7,628 bases of DNA from Candidatus Nomurabacteria bacterium (GCA_021413625.1 JAIOPY010000050.1:1-7628); one strand, 5' to 3'. Positions 1 through 5,928 are shown, counted from the first letter of the stretch. A program made the numbers and translations. Notes: generated by a model not told the origin, from the letters alone.

Positions 1-612
1 GAAGAGATTTTAAAGACTTTTGACCTTTTTGTTGTAGTATCCTATGGAAAAATAATTCCTAAAGAAATTCTAGACTTGCCAAGATTAGGAACAATTAATA
101 TTCACCCATCTTTACTGCCTCTTTATCGCGGTCCTTCCCCTATTGTCACGCCAATATTAAATGGAGACACAGAGACAGGGGTTACTATAATCAAAATTGA
201 TGAAGAAATGGACCACGGACCAATATTGGCGCAGGAGAAAATAAATCTCTCTGGAGATGAATTTATATGGGATTTAGAAAAATCTCTTGCTGAACTGGGT
301 GGAAAGTTATTAGTAGAAACTATTCCAAAATTTATTGCCGGTCAAGTCCAACTGAAAGAACAAGACCATAATAAAGCCACTTACGTTAAAAAAATAAAGA
401 AAGAAGACGGATTGATAGATTTAGAAGACGATGCTGTAAAAAATTACAATAAATTCCGTGCCTACGCCTCCTGGCCTAGGACTTTCTTTTTCAAGAATGG
501 TAAAAGAATCATAATCACCAAAGCTAGCTTAGAAAACAATCAATTCATAATAGAAAAAGTTTTACCAGAGGGTAAAAAAGAAATTACTTGGACAGAGTTC
601 AATAAAAATTAG
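1..612 (+). CDS. fmt: Methionyl-tRNA formyltransferase, 5'-truncated by window edge
   Basis: Transfers a formyl group from 10-formyl-THF to Met-tRNAfMet in the cytoplasm to make the initiator tRNA. The frame is open from base 1, so the true start lies outside; 203 residues are visible of a family usually near 300. Counting from the window edge, the formyltransferase core shows VSYGKIIP (13-20) and the signature NIHPSLLPLYRG (33-44), with the expected catalytic Asn33 and His35 and the catalytic Asp71 in EEMDHGPIL. The C-terminal tRNA-binding domain is recognisable from YVKKIKKEDGLIDL and the RAYASWPRTFF segment. It ends sooner than usual after this, so the C domain is short. Its TAG stop overlaps the stop of the convergent hpf gene. 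Other formyltransferases (ArnA or PurN type) are less likely because of the KEDG/WP C-domain pattern. Confidence 0.93.
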   Translation, partial: EEILKTFDLFVVVSYGKIIPKEILDLPRLGTINIHPSLLPLYRGPSPIVTPILNGDTETGVTIIKIDEEMDHGPILAQEKINLSGDEFIWDLEKSLAELGGKLLVETIPKFIAGQVQLKEQDHNKATYVKKIKKEDGLIDLEDDAVKNYNKFRAYASWPRTFFFKNGKRIIITKASLENNQFIIEKVLPEGKKEITWTEFNKN

Positions 613-1001
613 TATTTTGAGGTAAAAGGGTTTCTTTTAGAAAGTCCTTTCATCATTTTCTTCACGCTAGCTGCACCTCGTTTGAAAAGTGTTTGCTGGC
701 GGTCTTTGTTTTTATTAATTTCTTGATACAAGCTATCTTTTACTGCATCTATTGCTTGATATAAGTCCTCTTTATCTGCGCTGGAATAAAATTCTTTACC
801 ATTTATTTTAATTAAACAATCAGCATGAAAGACCTCACCCTGCTTATGGTGGTTGGTAGTTTTACTCACTTCAAAATTTACCATCACTTCCCCACCTCCC
901 ATACCAGAAAGTAATTTCTCCAAATTAGTAACTCTTTTAGTTACATAATCATGGATGGCTTCTGTTAAGTCTAAGTTTGTTCCTTTTAGATTTATATTCA
1001 T
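609..1001 (-). CDS. hpf: Ribosome hibernation promoting factor (HPF/RaiA family)
   Basis: Binds the 30S decoding region and silences or stores ribosomes when growth stops. The 130 residues begin with the typical strand-helix pattern MNINLKGTNLDLTEAIHDYV, followed by the alternating strands FEVSKTTNHHKQGEVFHADCLIKING and the helix ADKEDLYQAIDAVKDSLYQEI. This is the beta-alpha-beta-beta-beta-alpha fold of the family. It is longer than short HPF (about 95) but far short of the long form (about 190). The extra C-terminal tail, from about residue 105, is very basic (KRGAASVKKMMKGLSKR) and has no recognisable dimerisation domain. A good extended -10 box sits 6 nt before the ATG, inside the end of the upstream HAD gene, so it can be transcribed separately. 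The stop overlaps that of fmt by 4 bases. Confidence 0.92.
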   Translation of the reverse strand: MNINLKGTNLDLTEAIHDYVTKRVTNLEKLLSGMGGGEVMVNFEVSKTTNHHKQGEVFHADCLIKINGKEFYSSADKEDLYQAIDAVKDSLYQEINKNKDRQQTLFKRGAASVKKMMKGLSKRNPFTSKY

Positions 1002-1007
1002 ATAGTT

Positions 1008-1013
1008 ATTATA
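1008..1013 (-). promoter_or_regulatory. -10 box of hpf (leaderless)
   Basis: Minus strand TATAAT preceded by TGA (extended -10), 6 nt before the ATG at 1001. It lies just beyond the stop codon (1014-1016) of the upstream HAD gene. No convincing -35 is seen. No Shine-Dalgarno site fits in the 6-nt gap. Confidence 0.7.
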
Positions 1014-1760
1014 TCACAACAATAATATCTTCTGCATTAACTTATCCGCAGGTAGAAGTTTTCCGGTTAAAGGAACATAAAATTTTCCTTTAACCCTGCT
1101 TTTATCAGCTGAAATAGGAATTCCACTTGCTTGTAATAATTCATGGTCATTATAATTATCTCCTATTGCCATGATATTTTCTTTTTTTAACCTAAAAATT
1201 TTCATAACCTGTCGCAAACCAACTGCTTTGTTTTGTTTATTTTTTACTAAAACATCATAGGCTTCCCCGTTCCAGTGAGTGCAGAGATTTTTGTATTCTC
1301 CTACTATTTTTTCAATATTTTTATCTTTCTTTTTGCAATGTATTGTTACAATAAATTCCTTCGGCTCAAAACCTTTAATATTTTTATTTGTTACTTTTTT
1401 TAACTGTAAAAATACTTTTTGGAGATTTGTAAAACTATTAACATGCTGATAAACATCACCTTTATACCAAGTAGCGCTACCACATTCATAAGAAAGACTA
1501 ACGAAAGGCAAAATCTCTCTAAACATTTCTTGTAGCATGCAAAGGCTCCTGCCAGAACTTATGTTTATTAAAAATCCTTTTGTGTGTAATGTTTTTATTT
1601 GTTCTATTTGTCTGGGTGCAATTATTTTTGTTTCTAAGGTAGTAATATTGCCTAGTTGTTTTATTTTAGTGCCTCGTGGAACCAGCACCCCATCTACATC
1701 AAAAACAATCATTTTTATTTTTTTAAGTTCTTTTTTAGAAAGTTGGTTAAGAGATTTCAT
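1014..1760 (-). CDS. HAD-superfamily phosphatase (Cof/IIB-like)
   Basis: A 248-residue haloacid dehalogenase-type hydrolase, probably a sugar-phosphate or related phosphatase; the substrate cannot be read from the sequence. Motif I is FDVDGV with nucleophile Asp21 and acid/base Asp23. Motif II is ISSGRS (Ser68/Ser69). Motif IV is GDNYND (200-205) with the Mg-binding aspartates. The roughly 100-residue insert between motifs II and III fits a type II cap. Its ATG overlaps the TGA of the upstream nucleotidyltransferase (ATGA at 1757-1760), which implies one mRNA and translational coupling. No -10 box precedes it, unlike most of its neighbours. The pairing with a nucleotidyltransferase suggests that the two act on the same phosphorylated sugar or polyol (inference). 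A KDO-8-P-phosphatase-like role is possible but not shown. Confidence 0.85.
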   Translation of the reverse strand: MKSLNQLSKKELKKIKMIVFDVDGVLVPRGTKIKQLGNITTLETKIIAPRQIEQIKTLHTKGFLINISSGRSLCMLQEMFREILPFVSLSYECGSATWYKGDVYQHVNSFTNLQKVFLQLKKVTNKNIKGFEPKEFIVTIHCKKKDKNIEKIVGEYKNLCTHWNGEAYDVLVKNKQNKAVGLRQVMKIFRLKKENIMAIGDNYNDHELLQASGIPISADKSRVKGKFYVPLTGKLLPADKLMQKILLL

Positions 1761-2221
1761 TTATTCTTTGGGTGCTTCTTAGCATAAGTTTTCAATAACC
1801 CTGAAGAACTCCTAATTTTACCTCCATGCCCAACATTAAAAACCATTTTTATACCAAGTTCTCTGCAAACCTCATATTCTGGCACTGGCACGTTTTCTTT
1901 TCTGTCACCACCATTGGCAAATATATGTGGTTTTATTTTTCTTAGCTCTTTACATACTGTAATGTCCGCTGTGCCAGGCTTATGGGAAGTTAAAACTACC
2001 CTATCTACAACTGTAAATGACTCAATAATTTCTTTGCGGTCTTTATCAGGCATAAACGCATAGCCCTTTTTAAAGCGAAGCCAATTATCGTTGTTTAACA
2101 CAACCACCAATTCATCGCCCAGCTTTTTAGCTTCCTTAAACATACGCACATGCCCTATATGCACAGGGTCAAAACCGCCACTAACCATAACCACTTTCTT
2201 CTTTTTAGCTTTTTTTATCAC
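1757..2221 (-). CDS. Cytidylyltransferase/adenylyltransferase family protein (HldE-C / TagD-like)
   Basis: Nucleotidyltransferase that would activate a phosphorylated sugar or alcohol with CTP or ATP; the substrate is unknown. With the start chosen here it has 154 residues, normal for the single-domain family. The nucleotide-binding motif SGGFDPVHIGH (14-24) carries the HxGH signature (His21, His24). It is followed by LGDELVVVLNND, the FANGGDR strand and a late KIRSSSGLLK segment matching the ISSS/ISTT motif. The open frame continues 75 codons upstream, but that part is antisense to another small gene and has no family likeness. The GTG at 2221 is chosen because it lies exactly 6 nt after a TATACT box, as for the other leaderless genes, and because the core begins soon after it. 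The lysine-rich N-terminus (KKAKKKK) is unusual. It is coupled by ATGA to the HAD phosphatase. Confidence 0.87.
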   Translation of the reverse strand: MIKKAKKKKVVMVSGGFDPVHIGHVRMFKEAKKLGDELVVVLNNDNWLRFKKGYAFMPDKDRKEIIESFTVVDRVVLTSHKPGTADITVCKELRKIKPHIFANGGDRKENVPVPEYEVCRELGIKMVFNVGHGGKIRSSSGLLKTYAKKHPKNK

Positions 2222-2227
2222 TTTTAA

Positions 2228-2255
2228 AGTATAGCAGTAAAAGTCTGTGTTGCAA
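2228..2255 (-). promoter_or_regulatory. Promoter of the nucleotidyltransferase-HAD operon
   Basis: Minus strand: -35 TTGCAA (2255-2250), 16-nt spacer, extended -10 TGC-TATACT (2233-2228), then 6 nt to the GTG at 2221. The -35 hexamer is its own reverse complement and is shared with the divergent plus-strand promoter. Confidence 0.65.
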
Positions 2256-2277
2256 TATTGCATAGAAGTGATATAAA
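2250..2277 (+). promoter_or_regulatory. Promoter of the small basic protein gene
   Basis: -35 TTGCAA (2250-2255), 16-nt spacer, extended -10 TGA-TATAAA (2272-2277). The predicted start is near 2284, giving a leader of about 34 nt. It is the mirror image of the divergent promoter, and the -35 lies in the 12-bp palindrome TGCAATATTGCA (2251-2262). Confidence 0.65.
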
Positions 2278-2303
2278 AGAAGTGATAGGTACCACCGTCC
2301 AGT

Positions 2304-2308
2304 GGGAG
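2304..2308 (+). promoter_or_regulatory. Shine-Dalgarno site of the 32-residue gene
   Basis: GGGAG, 9 nt before the ATG at 2318. It is the only convincing ribosome binding site in the window. It partly overlaps a weak hairpin, CCAC (2292-2295) with GTGG (2302-2305). Confidence 0.6.
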
Positions 2309-2317
2309 ACACGTGCA

Positions 2318-2416
2318 ATGGCACACAAGCAAGAAAAACGTAAAGCGCGACGCAAGGCAAGCAAGGCAAACTGGCGCAAGAAGTTCATCGCCAGTAAGAC
2401 AGTCCGGAAGAAGTAA
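2318..2416 (+). CDS. 32-residue, highly basic small protein, unrecognised
   Basis: A short ORF that starts MAHKQEKRKARRKASKANWR and ends TVRKK before TAA. Lysine and arginine make up 15 of 32 residues, with a single Trp19 and a FIAS segment near 23-26, so it is most likely an RNA-binding or ribosome-associated peptide (inference). It does not match bL36, bTHX or the AURKAIP1/COX24-type small proteins as I know them. Support for coding: a -35/-10 promoter, a Shine-Dalgarno site 9 nt upstream, a strong terminator downstream, and a codon choice rich in AAG, CGC and GCA that is more GC-rich than the surrounding AT-rich genes, as in a highly expressed gene. The start codon lies in the loop of a short hairpin, GTGC-AATG-GCAC (2313-2324). 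The opposite-strand open frame over this region is a shadow. Confidence 0.7.
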   Translation: MAHKQEKRKARRKASKANWRKKFIASKTVRKK

Positions 2417-2431
2417 CACGCCAAGTTTCAT

Positions 2432-2451
2432 GACCAGCACCCACACTGGTC
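2432..2451 (+). other. Hairpin 1 in the 3' region of the small-protein transcript
   Basis: GACCAG (2432-2437) pairs with CTGGTC (2446-2451) around an 8-nt loop. It starts 15 nt after the stop codon of the 32-residue gene and is followed by two more hairpins. Confidence 0.55.
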
Positions 2452-2456
2452 GCTAA

Positions 2457-2482
2457 GAATTCAGACTTCCAGCTCTGAATTC
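2457..2482 (+). other. Hairpin 2 in the 3' region of the small-protein transcript
   Basis: GAATTCAGA (2457-2465) pairs perfectly with TCTGAATTC (2474-2482) around an 8-nt loop. There is no U tract after it, so it is not itself a terminator. It may stabilise the mRNA 3' end or be part of a structured RNA. Confidence 0.6.
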
Positions 2483-2487
2483 GTTCA

Positions 2488-2533
2488 CGAGGGTTTCAGG
2501 ATTGCTCCACGTCCTGAACCCTCGTCTTTTTTT
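2488..2533 (+). terminator. Intrinsic terminator of the small-protein transcript
   Basis: CGAGGGT (2488-2494) pairs with ACCCTCG (2518-2524), and TCAGGA (2496-2501) with TCCTGA (2512-2517), giving 13 bp with one bulged T and a 10-nt loop. TCTTTTTTT follows at once. It works only for the plus strand, since no T tract lies on the other side. It ends 8 bases before the stop of the convergent DedA gene and is the only classic intrinsic terminator in the window. Confidence 0.9.
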
Positions 2534-2540
2534 ATATTAT

Positions 2541-3155
2541 TTAAGAATTATTTTCAGGCGAACGAGTAAAAAATTTCCTAAGCCAAGCTTCTAACATAAA
2601 TGCTATCAATAAGAACAAAAGTACCAAGCCAATTCCTGCATAAATATTTTTAAAAACTTCTGAAAGATAGGTAAAACCAAGCCCTAACAAAAAGCCTATG
2701 GGTATAAGAGCCGCTAGCCATGTCAGAGCTGCTATCGCGTCGTAAGGAGCAAACTTTTTAAAAGATAGGTCAGTTTTATCTGAATATAAAACAATTATAA
2801 CTCTGGTCCCTACTAAAAATTTAGCAATAATTAGAGCCCACAGGTGGTTACCGCTACTTATGCGACGAAGTGAGTCAACAATAAGTGATACAGTTTTATG
2901 TGCATACCTATGTGAAATTATGTTATGAAAAAATGTAGTTCGTGCAATTAAAAATAAAAAAACGTCAGAACAAAAAGTCCCAAGAAAGCTAAAGGACACT
3001 AATGCAACAGGTGACAAAATTCCTTGAGCAGATAAAAACCCTAAAGCAATTAATAAAAAATCACCACCCAAAGCTGCCCCAAAAAAAATAAATAAGTATT
3101 GAAATGCAGGGTAATTTACAATAAGCTCCCGCAACCATAAAGTAGCTTCAACCAT
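2541..3155 (-). CDS. DedA family (SNARE-associated/VTT) membrane protein
   Basis: Integral inner-membrane protein of the DedA family, whose members are linked to lipid (undecaprenyl-phosphate or phospholipid) flipping and membrane homeostasis. The 204 residues, close to family length, hold hydrophobic segments at roughly 18-40, 47-71, 135-160 and 168-195. Between them lies the hallmark FLVGTRVIIVLYSDKTDLSF region, equivalent to the R-x-x-P-G-x-R...AG re-entrant loop. The proline in the usual FxPGxR is replaced (KFLVGTR), but the Gly-Thr-Arg part is kept. The ATG at 3155 is preferred over one 33 nt upstream (3188): it leaves the normal DedA N-terminus and lies 6 nt after an extended TATAAT box. 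The gene is divergent from ndh. Confidence 0.85.
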   Translation of the reverse strand: MVEATLWLRELIVNYPAFQYLFIFFGAALGGDFLLIALGFLSAQGILSPVALVSFSFLGTFCSDVFLFLIARTTFFHNIISHRYAHKTVSLIVDSLRRISSGNHLWALIIAKFLVGTRVIIVLYSDKTDLSFKKFAPYDAIAALTWLAALIPIGFLLGLGFTYLSEVFKNIYAGIGLVLLFLLIAFMLEAWLRKFFTRSPENNS

Positions 3156-3161
3156 GCTTAT

Positions 3162-3167
3162 ATTATA
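3162..3167 (-). promoter_or_regulatory. -10 box of the DedA gene (leaderless)
   Basis: Minus strand TGG-TATAAT, an extended -10, 6 nt before the ATG at 3155. It lies inside the longer open frame that starts at 3188, which argues against that start. No clear -35. Confidence 0.7.
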
Positions 3168-3203
3168 CCAGTTTTTCGAGCTTTTCATATATAAATATTA
3201 GTA

Positions 3204-3209
3204 TATAAT
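3204..3209 (+). promoter_or_regulatory. -10 box of ndh (leaderless)
   Basis: TATAAT 6 nt before the ATG at 3216. It is not of the extended TGn type, and no good -35 is seen in the AT-rich upstream stretch. It is divergent from the DedA promoter, with the two -10 boxes 36 nt apart. Confidence 0.7.
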
Positions 3210-3215
3210 CAAGCA

Positions 3216-4463
3216 ATGTCTTTGCCTGTAAAAATTGTTATTGTTGGTAATGGTTTCGGCGGTATTTATGCATTAAAAAAAATGCATAAGCTTTTTTGTG
3301 GTAATAGTAATGTAAAAATTTCACTGATAGGAGAAAAAAATTATTTTCTGTTTACTCCCCTTTTACATGAAGTGGCAACTGGTAGCATTAACCCAGAAAA
3401 CATTATAGAGCCGATTCGTAAAATTTTAGGATGTTGTCTTGAAAAATTTTATTTAGGTAAAGCTGAAAATATAAATACTACAGAGCGTACAGTAACAGTT
3501 GGTAATGAAAAATTACATTATGACTATTTAATACTTGCTCCAGGAGCAGAAACAAATTTCTATAATATATCTGGCGCTGAAGAATATTCTTTACCCTTAA
3601 AAACACTAGAAGATGCTATAAAAATAAAAAATCGCTGTATTTTACAAATAGAAAATGGCTCCCACATTCAAGATAGACTAGAAAGGCAAAAAAAGCTTGC
3701 CTTCGTTGTCGTTGGAGGTGGAGCAACGGGTGTGGAGCTCGCAGCAGAGCTGGCTGAGTTTGTAAAAGAAACATTTGCGCGCTTCTATTCCAAAGAAGTT
3801 ATTGATGACATTTCTATTACTCTTATTCAAAAAGACCCAGAGCTCTTGCCACAATTTCATAAAAAAATACGGGAAAAAAGCTTAAAAGTTTTACACAAAA
3901 AAGGAATCATCGTATTGTTAAATGAAGAAGTTCAGAAAGTTAGCACAAAACAGATATTTCTAAGTAATGGTAAAAGTATTGATACAGAAACAGTTGTCTG
4001 GGTAGCGGGCATCAAGCCAGCAAACATGGTATTTGATAGAGAAATTGAAAAAGCATCCAATGGCAAGCTAGTAATCAACGAATACCTACAATTAGAGAAC
4101 CATAAAGAAATATATGCTCTCGGTGATGCCACTTTGATTAGAACAAAAGGTGAAAATATAAACCTGCCAGCACTCGCTCAAGTTACCACTAAACAAGCAA
4201 ATACTGTCGTCCAGAATATTAAACGTTCAATGGAGGAAAAGAGTCTGAAACCTTTTGTATATCATAGCTCGGGTAGCTTGATATCCCTTGGTAATTGGAT
4301 GGCCCTTGGTGAAGTATCAAACTTCGTATTTGGTGGTCGCATTACTTGGTGGGTTTGGAGAACAGTTTATCTTTTTAAACTCATATCTTGGGAAAAGAAA
4401 CTTCAAGTAGCTATTGATTGGACTATAAACATCTTTTTACCAAGAGACATCTCTCAATTTTAA
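3216..4463 (+). CDS. ndh: Type II NADH dehydrogenase (NAD(P)/FAD-dependent oxidoreductase)
   Basis: Non-proton-pumping NADH:quinone oxidoreductase family, a peripheral membrane flavoprotein. The 415 residues are full length. The FAD-binding Rossmann motif is GNGFGG (11-16), followed by FTPLLHEVATG (46-56), typical of NDH-2. LILAPGAETNF (106-115) is the conserved ATG-type motif. The NADH-binding motif is VVVGGGATGVELAAEL. WVAGIKP and YALGDA, which contacts the FAD, lie further on, followed by the PALAQVTTKQA quinone-site segment. The C-terminus (TWWVWRTVYLFKLISWEKKLQVAIDW) fits the amphipathic membrane-anchor helices of the family. No other respiratory gene is seen in the window. A ferredoxin- or sulfide:quinone reductase relative is less likely given the overall motif set. 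Confidence 0.92.
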   Translation: MSLPVKIVIVGNGFGGIYALKKMHKLFCGNSNVKISLIGEKNYFLFTPLLHEVATGSINPENIIEPIRKILGCCLEKFYLGKAENINTTERTVTVGNEKLHYDYLILAPGAETNFYNISGAEEYSLPLKTLEDAIKIKNRCILQIENGSHIQDRLERQKKLAFVVVGGGATGVELAAELAEFVKETFARFYSKEVIDDISITLIQKDPELLPQFHKKIREKSLKVLHKKGIIVLLNEEVQKVSTKQIFLSNGKSIDTETVVWVAGIKPANMVFDREIEKASNGKLVINEYLQLENHKEIYALGDATLIRTKGENINLPALAQVTTKQANTVVQNIKRSMEEKSLKPFVYHSSGSLISLGNWMALGEVSNFVFGGRITWWVWRTVYLFKLISWEKKLQVAIDWTINIFLPRDISQF

Positions 4464-4475
4464 TAAAAAATAAGT

Positions 4476-4481
4476 TATAAT
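4476..4481 (+). promoter_or_regulatory. -10 box of the histidine phosphatase gene (leaderless)
   Basis: TATAAT 6 nt before the ATG at 4488, in the 24-nt gap after ndh. So this gene probably has its own transcript, although it follows ndh closely on the same strand. Confidence 0.68.
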
Positions 4482-4487
4482 AGCTAA

Positions 4488-5135
4488 ATGGGTAAAAAAC
4501 TAATTTATTTTGTCCGCCATGGTGAAAGTGAACTTAATGCCAAAGGCATCAGACAAGGCTCTGAGGGTAAATTAACTGAAAAAGGTAGAAATCAGGCACT
4601 TCAAACTGCAAAAAAATTTCCAAAAGAAAAAGGCAAACCACAAATTATAATCTCCAGCCCTTACGAACGCACCAGAGAAACAACGGATATAATCGCCAAA
4701 GAACTCAATATGAAAAATATTGAGTATTCCGACCTTTTAATGGAACGCAAAAATCCGTCTGAAATTATAGGTAAGTGGAAAGAAGATTTACAGGTTAAAC
4801 TAATAGTTGACCAAATAGATAAAAGTTTCCATGATGACAATTTACGCTATTCCGATGAAGAAAACTTTACAGATTTAAAAAACAGAACAAAAAAACTTCT
4901 AACTTTCATAAAATCTAGAAAAGAAAAAAGAATGATAATGGTTACTCATGCCATTTTCCTAAAAATGATCGTCTCTTATATTTTAAAAGGCGAAGAACTG
5001 ACTTCTTATGAATATAACAAGTTGAGTTTTTTCAATGACATAAACAACGCAGGGATTACAATAATCCAATACATTCCCCACTGGTTCAAAAAAGAGGAAT
5101 GGAAACTTCTGGTGTGGAACGATGAAATATTATAG
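4488..5135 (+). CDS. Histidine phosphatase family protein (phosphoglycerate mutase-like)
   Basis: A 215-residue cytoplasmic enzyme of the branch that forms a phosphohistidine intermediate. FVRHGESELN (8-17) holds the catalytic Arg10 and His11. SSPYERTRET carries the second phosphate-binding Arg61. Glu86 in LLMERKNPSEI is in the place of the usual proton donor. MVTHAIFLKM carries the second His154. The substrate is not predictable: members include phosphoglycerate mutases, alpha-ribazole phosphatase and SixA-like protein phosphatases. The long insert of mixed charge between the second Arg and the late His is not diagnostic. It follows ndh with a 24-nt gap that contains its own -10 box, and ends 4 nt before the convergent SIMPL gene, with no terminator between. 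Confidence 0.9.
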   Translation: MGKKLIYFVRHGESELNAKGIRQGSEGKLTEKGRNQALQTAKKFPKEKGKPQIIISSPYERTRETTDIIAKELNMKNIEYSDLLMERKNPSEIIGKWKEDLQVKLIVDQIDKSFHDDNLRYSDEENFTDLKNRTKKLLTFIKSRKEKRMIMVTHAIFLKMIVSYILKGEELTSYEYNKLSFFNDINNAGITIIQYIPHWFKKEEWKLLVWNDEIL

Positions 5136-5139
5136 AGAT

Positions 5140-5877
5140 TTACTTTAAGGTGAAAGAAGCTTTAACTGTCACCATAATAGTTTTAGCAATTTTTGAAGTA
5201 TCATAAGTTCCGAAATCAGAAACATTTAAAGCATTTTCAGATAAAACTTGCACTACTCCAGAAGCTGCAGATTTTAGTTTACCTACTTGTTTACCTGTTG
5301 ATTCAGCAAGCATAGAAGCCCTAGCTTTAGCGTCTTGCATGGCAAGCGCAAGGAGTGCTACCCGCTCTTCTGGAAGCTTGGAATAAGTGTATTCCAAAGA
5401 TTGAGTGGAGAAAATAACTCCTTTATCAATTAGAGGTTGAATATTTTTAGTAACATTAGTAACACCATCTACATTATCAGAATTTACTTCAATGGTTTGT
5501 CTTAAAATATAAAGTTTATCCGCAACATTAACATACTGACTTTGACTCCAATCCTGGTCCATAAATACTGGAGAGATGACAATTTCTTCAGGAGTAATGC
5601 CACTTTGATTCATAAAATCTTTCACACTTGTAAGGTCAGTAGCTAAAGCAGCATAACCAGTTTTAAGCGTAGGAAGTTTAGTAGTTCTGGAAATAGAACC
5701 AACCCATTTTACTTTATCAGACATAACTTCTTTTGTAGCACTACCAGTTACAGATAAAGCATTATCAAAAGAACGAGATTGATAAAACACATAAGAACAA
5801 ACAGATGCCGCTAGAACAAGACATAGTCCGAGAACTAGTTTTGTATCAAGCCAAGTTAAGAGTTTACTTTTTTCCAT
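5140..5877 (-). CDS. SIMPL-domain (DUF541) protein, membrane-anchored
   Basis: A 245-residue protein with one N-terminal membrane segment (about 12-31, LVLGLCLVLAASVCSYVFY), likely an uncleaved signal anchor, and an outward-facing SIMPL/DUF541 domain. The domain is seen in LSVTGSATKEVMSDKVKW, the ITPEEIVISPV strand, YILRQTIEV, and the long helix ERVALLALAMQDAKARASMLAESTGKQVGKL, followed by TIMVTVKASFTLK at the end. The molecular role of the family is poorly defined; members form oligomeric shells or occur in the cell envelope. The start at 5877 is supported by a -35/-10 promoter placed 6 nt before the ATG and by a positive N-terminus before the membrane segment. It is transcribed in the same direction as tRNA-Ala but has its own promoter. 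Confidence 0.87.
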   Translation of the reverse strand: MEKSKLLTWLDTKLVLGLCLVLAASVCSYVFYQSRSFDNALSVTGSATKEVMSDKVKWVGSISRTTKLPTLKTGYAALATDLTSVKDFMNQSGITPEEIVISPVFMDQDWSQSQYVNVADKLYILRQTIEVNSDNVDGVTNVTKNIQPLIDKGVIFSTQSLEYTYSKLPEERVALLALAMQDAKARASMLAESTGKQVGKLKSAASGVVQVLSENALNVSDFGTYDTSKIAKTIMVTVKASFTLK

Positions 5878-5883
5878 GCCTTT

Positions 5884-5911
5884 ATTGTATCACAATCTTA
5901 CAACCTAGCAA
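5884..5911 (-). promoter_or_regulatory. Promoter of the SIMPL gene (leaderless)
   Basis: Minus strand: -35 TTGCTA (5911-5906), 16-nt spacer, extended -10 TGA-TACAAT (5889-5884), then 6 nt to the ATG at 5877. It shows the same geometry as the promoters at 2228-2277. Confidence 0.65.
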
Positions 5912-5928
5912 TCACAACATTGAACTCT

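Noticed and set aside
1537..1782. 81-codon plus-strand open frame within the HAD gene
   Set aside because: It runs opposite to a gene with clear HAD motifs and has no promoter or ribosome site; a shadow frame.
2224..2424. 66-codon minus-strand open frame
   Set aside because: It is the antisense shadow of the small basic protein gene, rich in Leu/Ala/Arg from reversed Lys/Arg codons, without start signals.
2222..2446. 75-codon N-terminal extension of the nucleotidyltransferase frame (minus strand)
   Set aside because: It is antisense to the 32-residue gene and to its promoter, has no family likeness, and lies upstream of a good -10 box that points to GTG at 2221.
3156..3188. Eleven-residue N-terminal extension of the DedA protein
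   Set aside because: It contains the extended -10 box itself; the ATG at 3155 has the 6-nt spacing found in all other leaderless genes here.
3678..4132. Two minus-strand open frames (3678-3860 and 3932-4132) inside ndh
   Set aside because: Both lie wholly within the well-supported NDH-2 gene on the other strand and show no domain or start signal.
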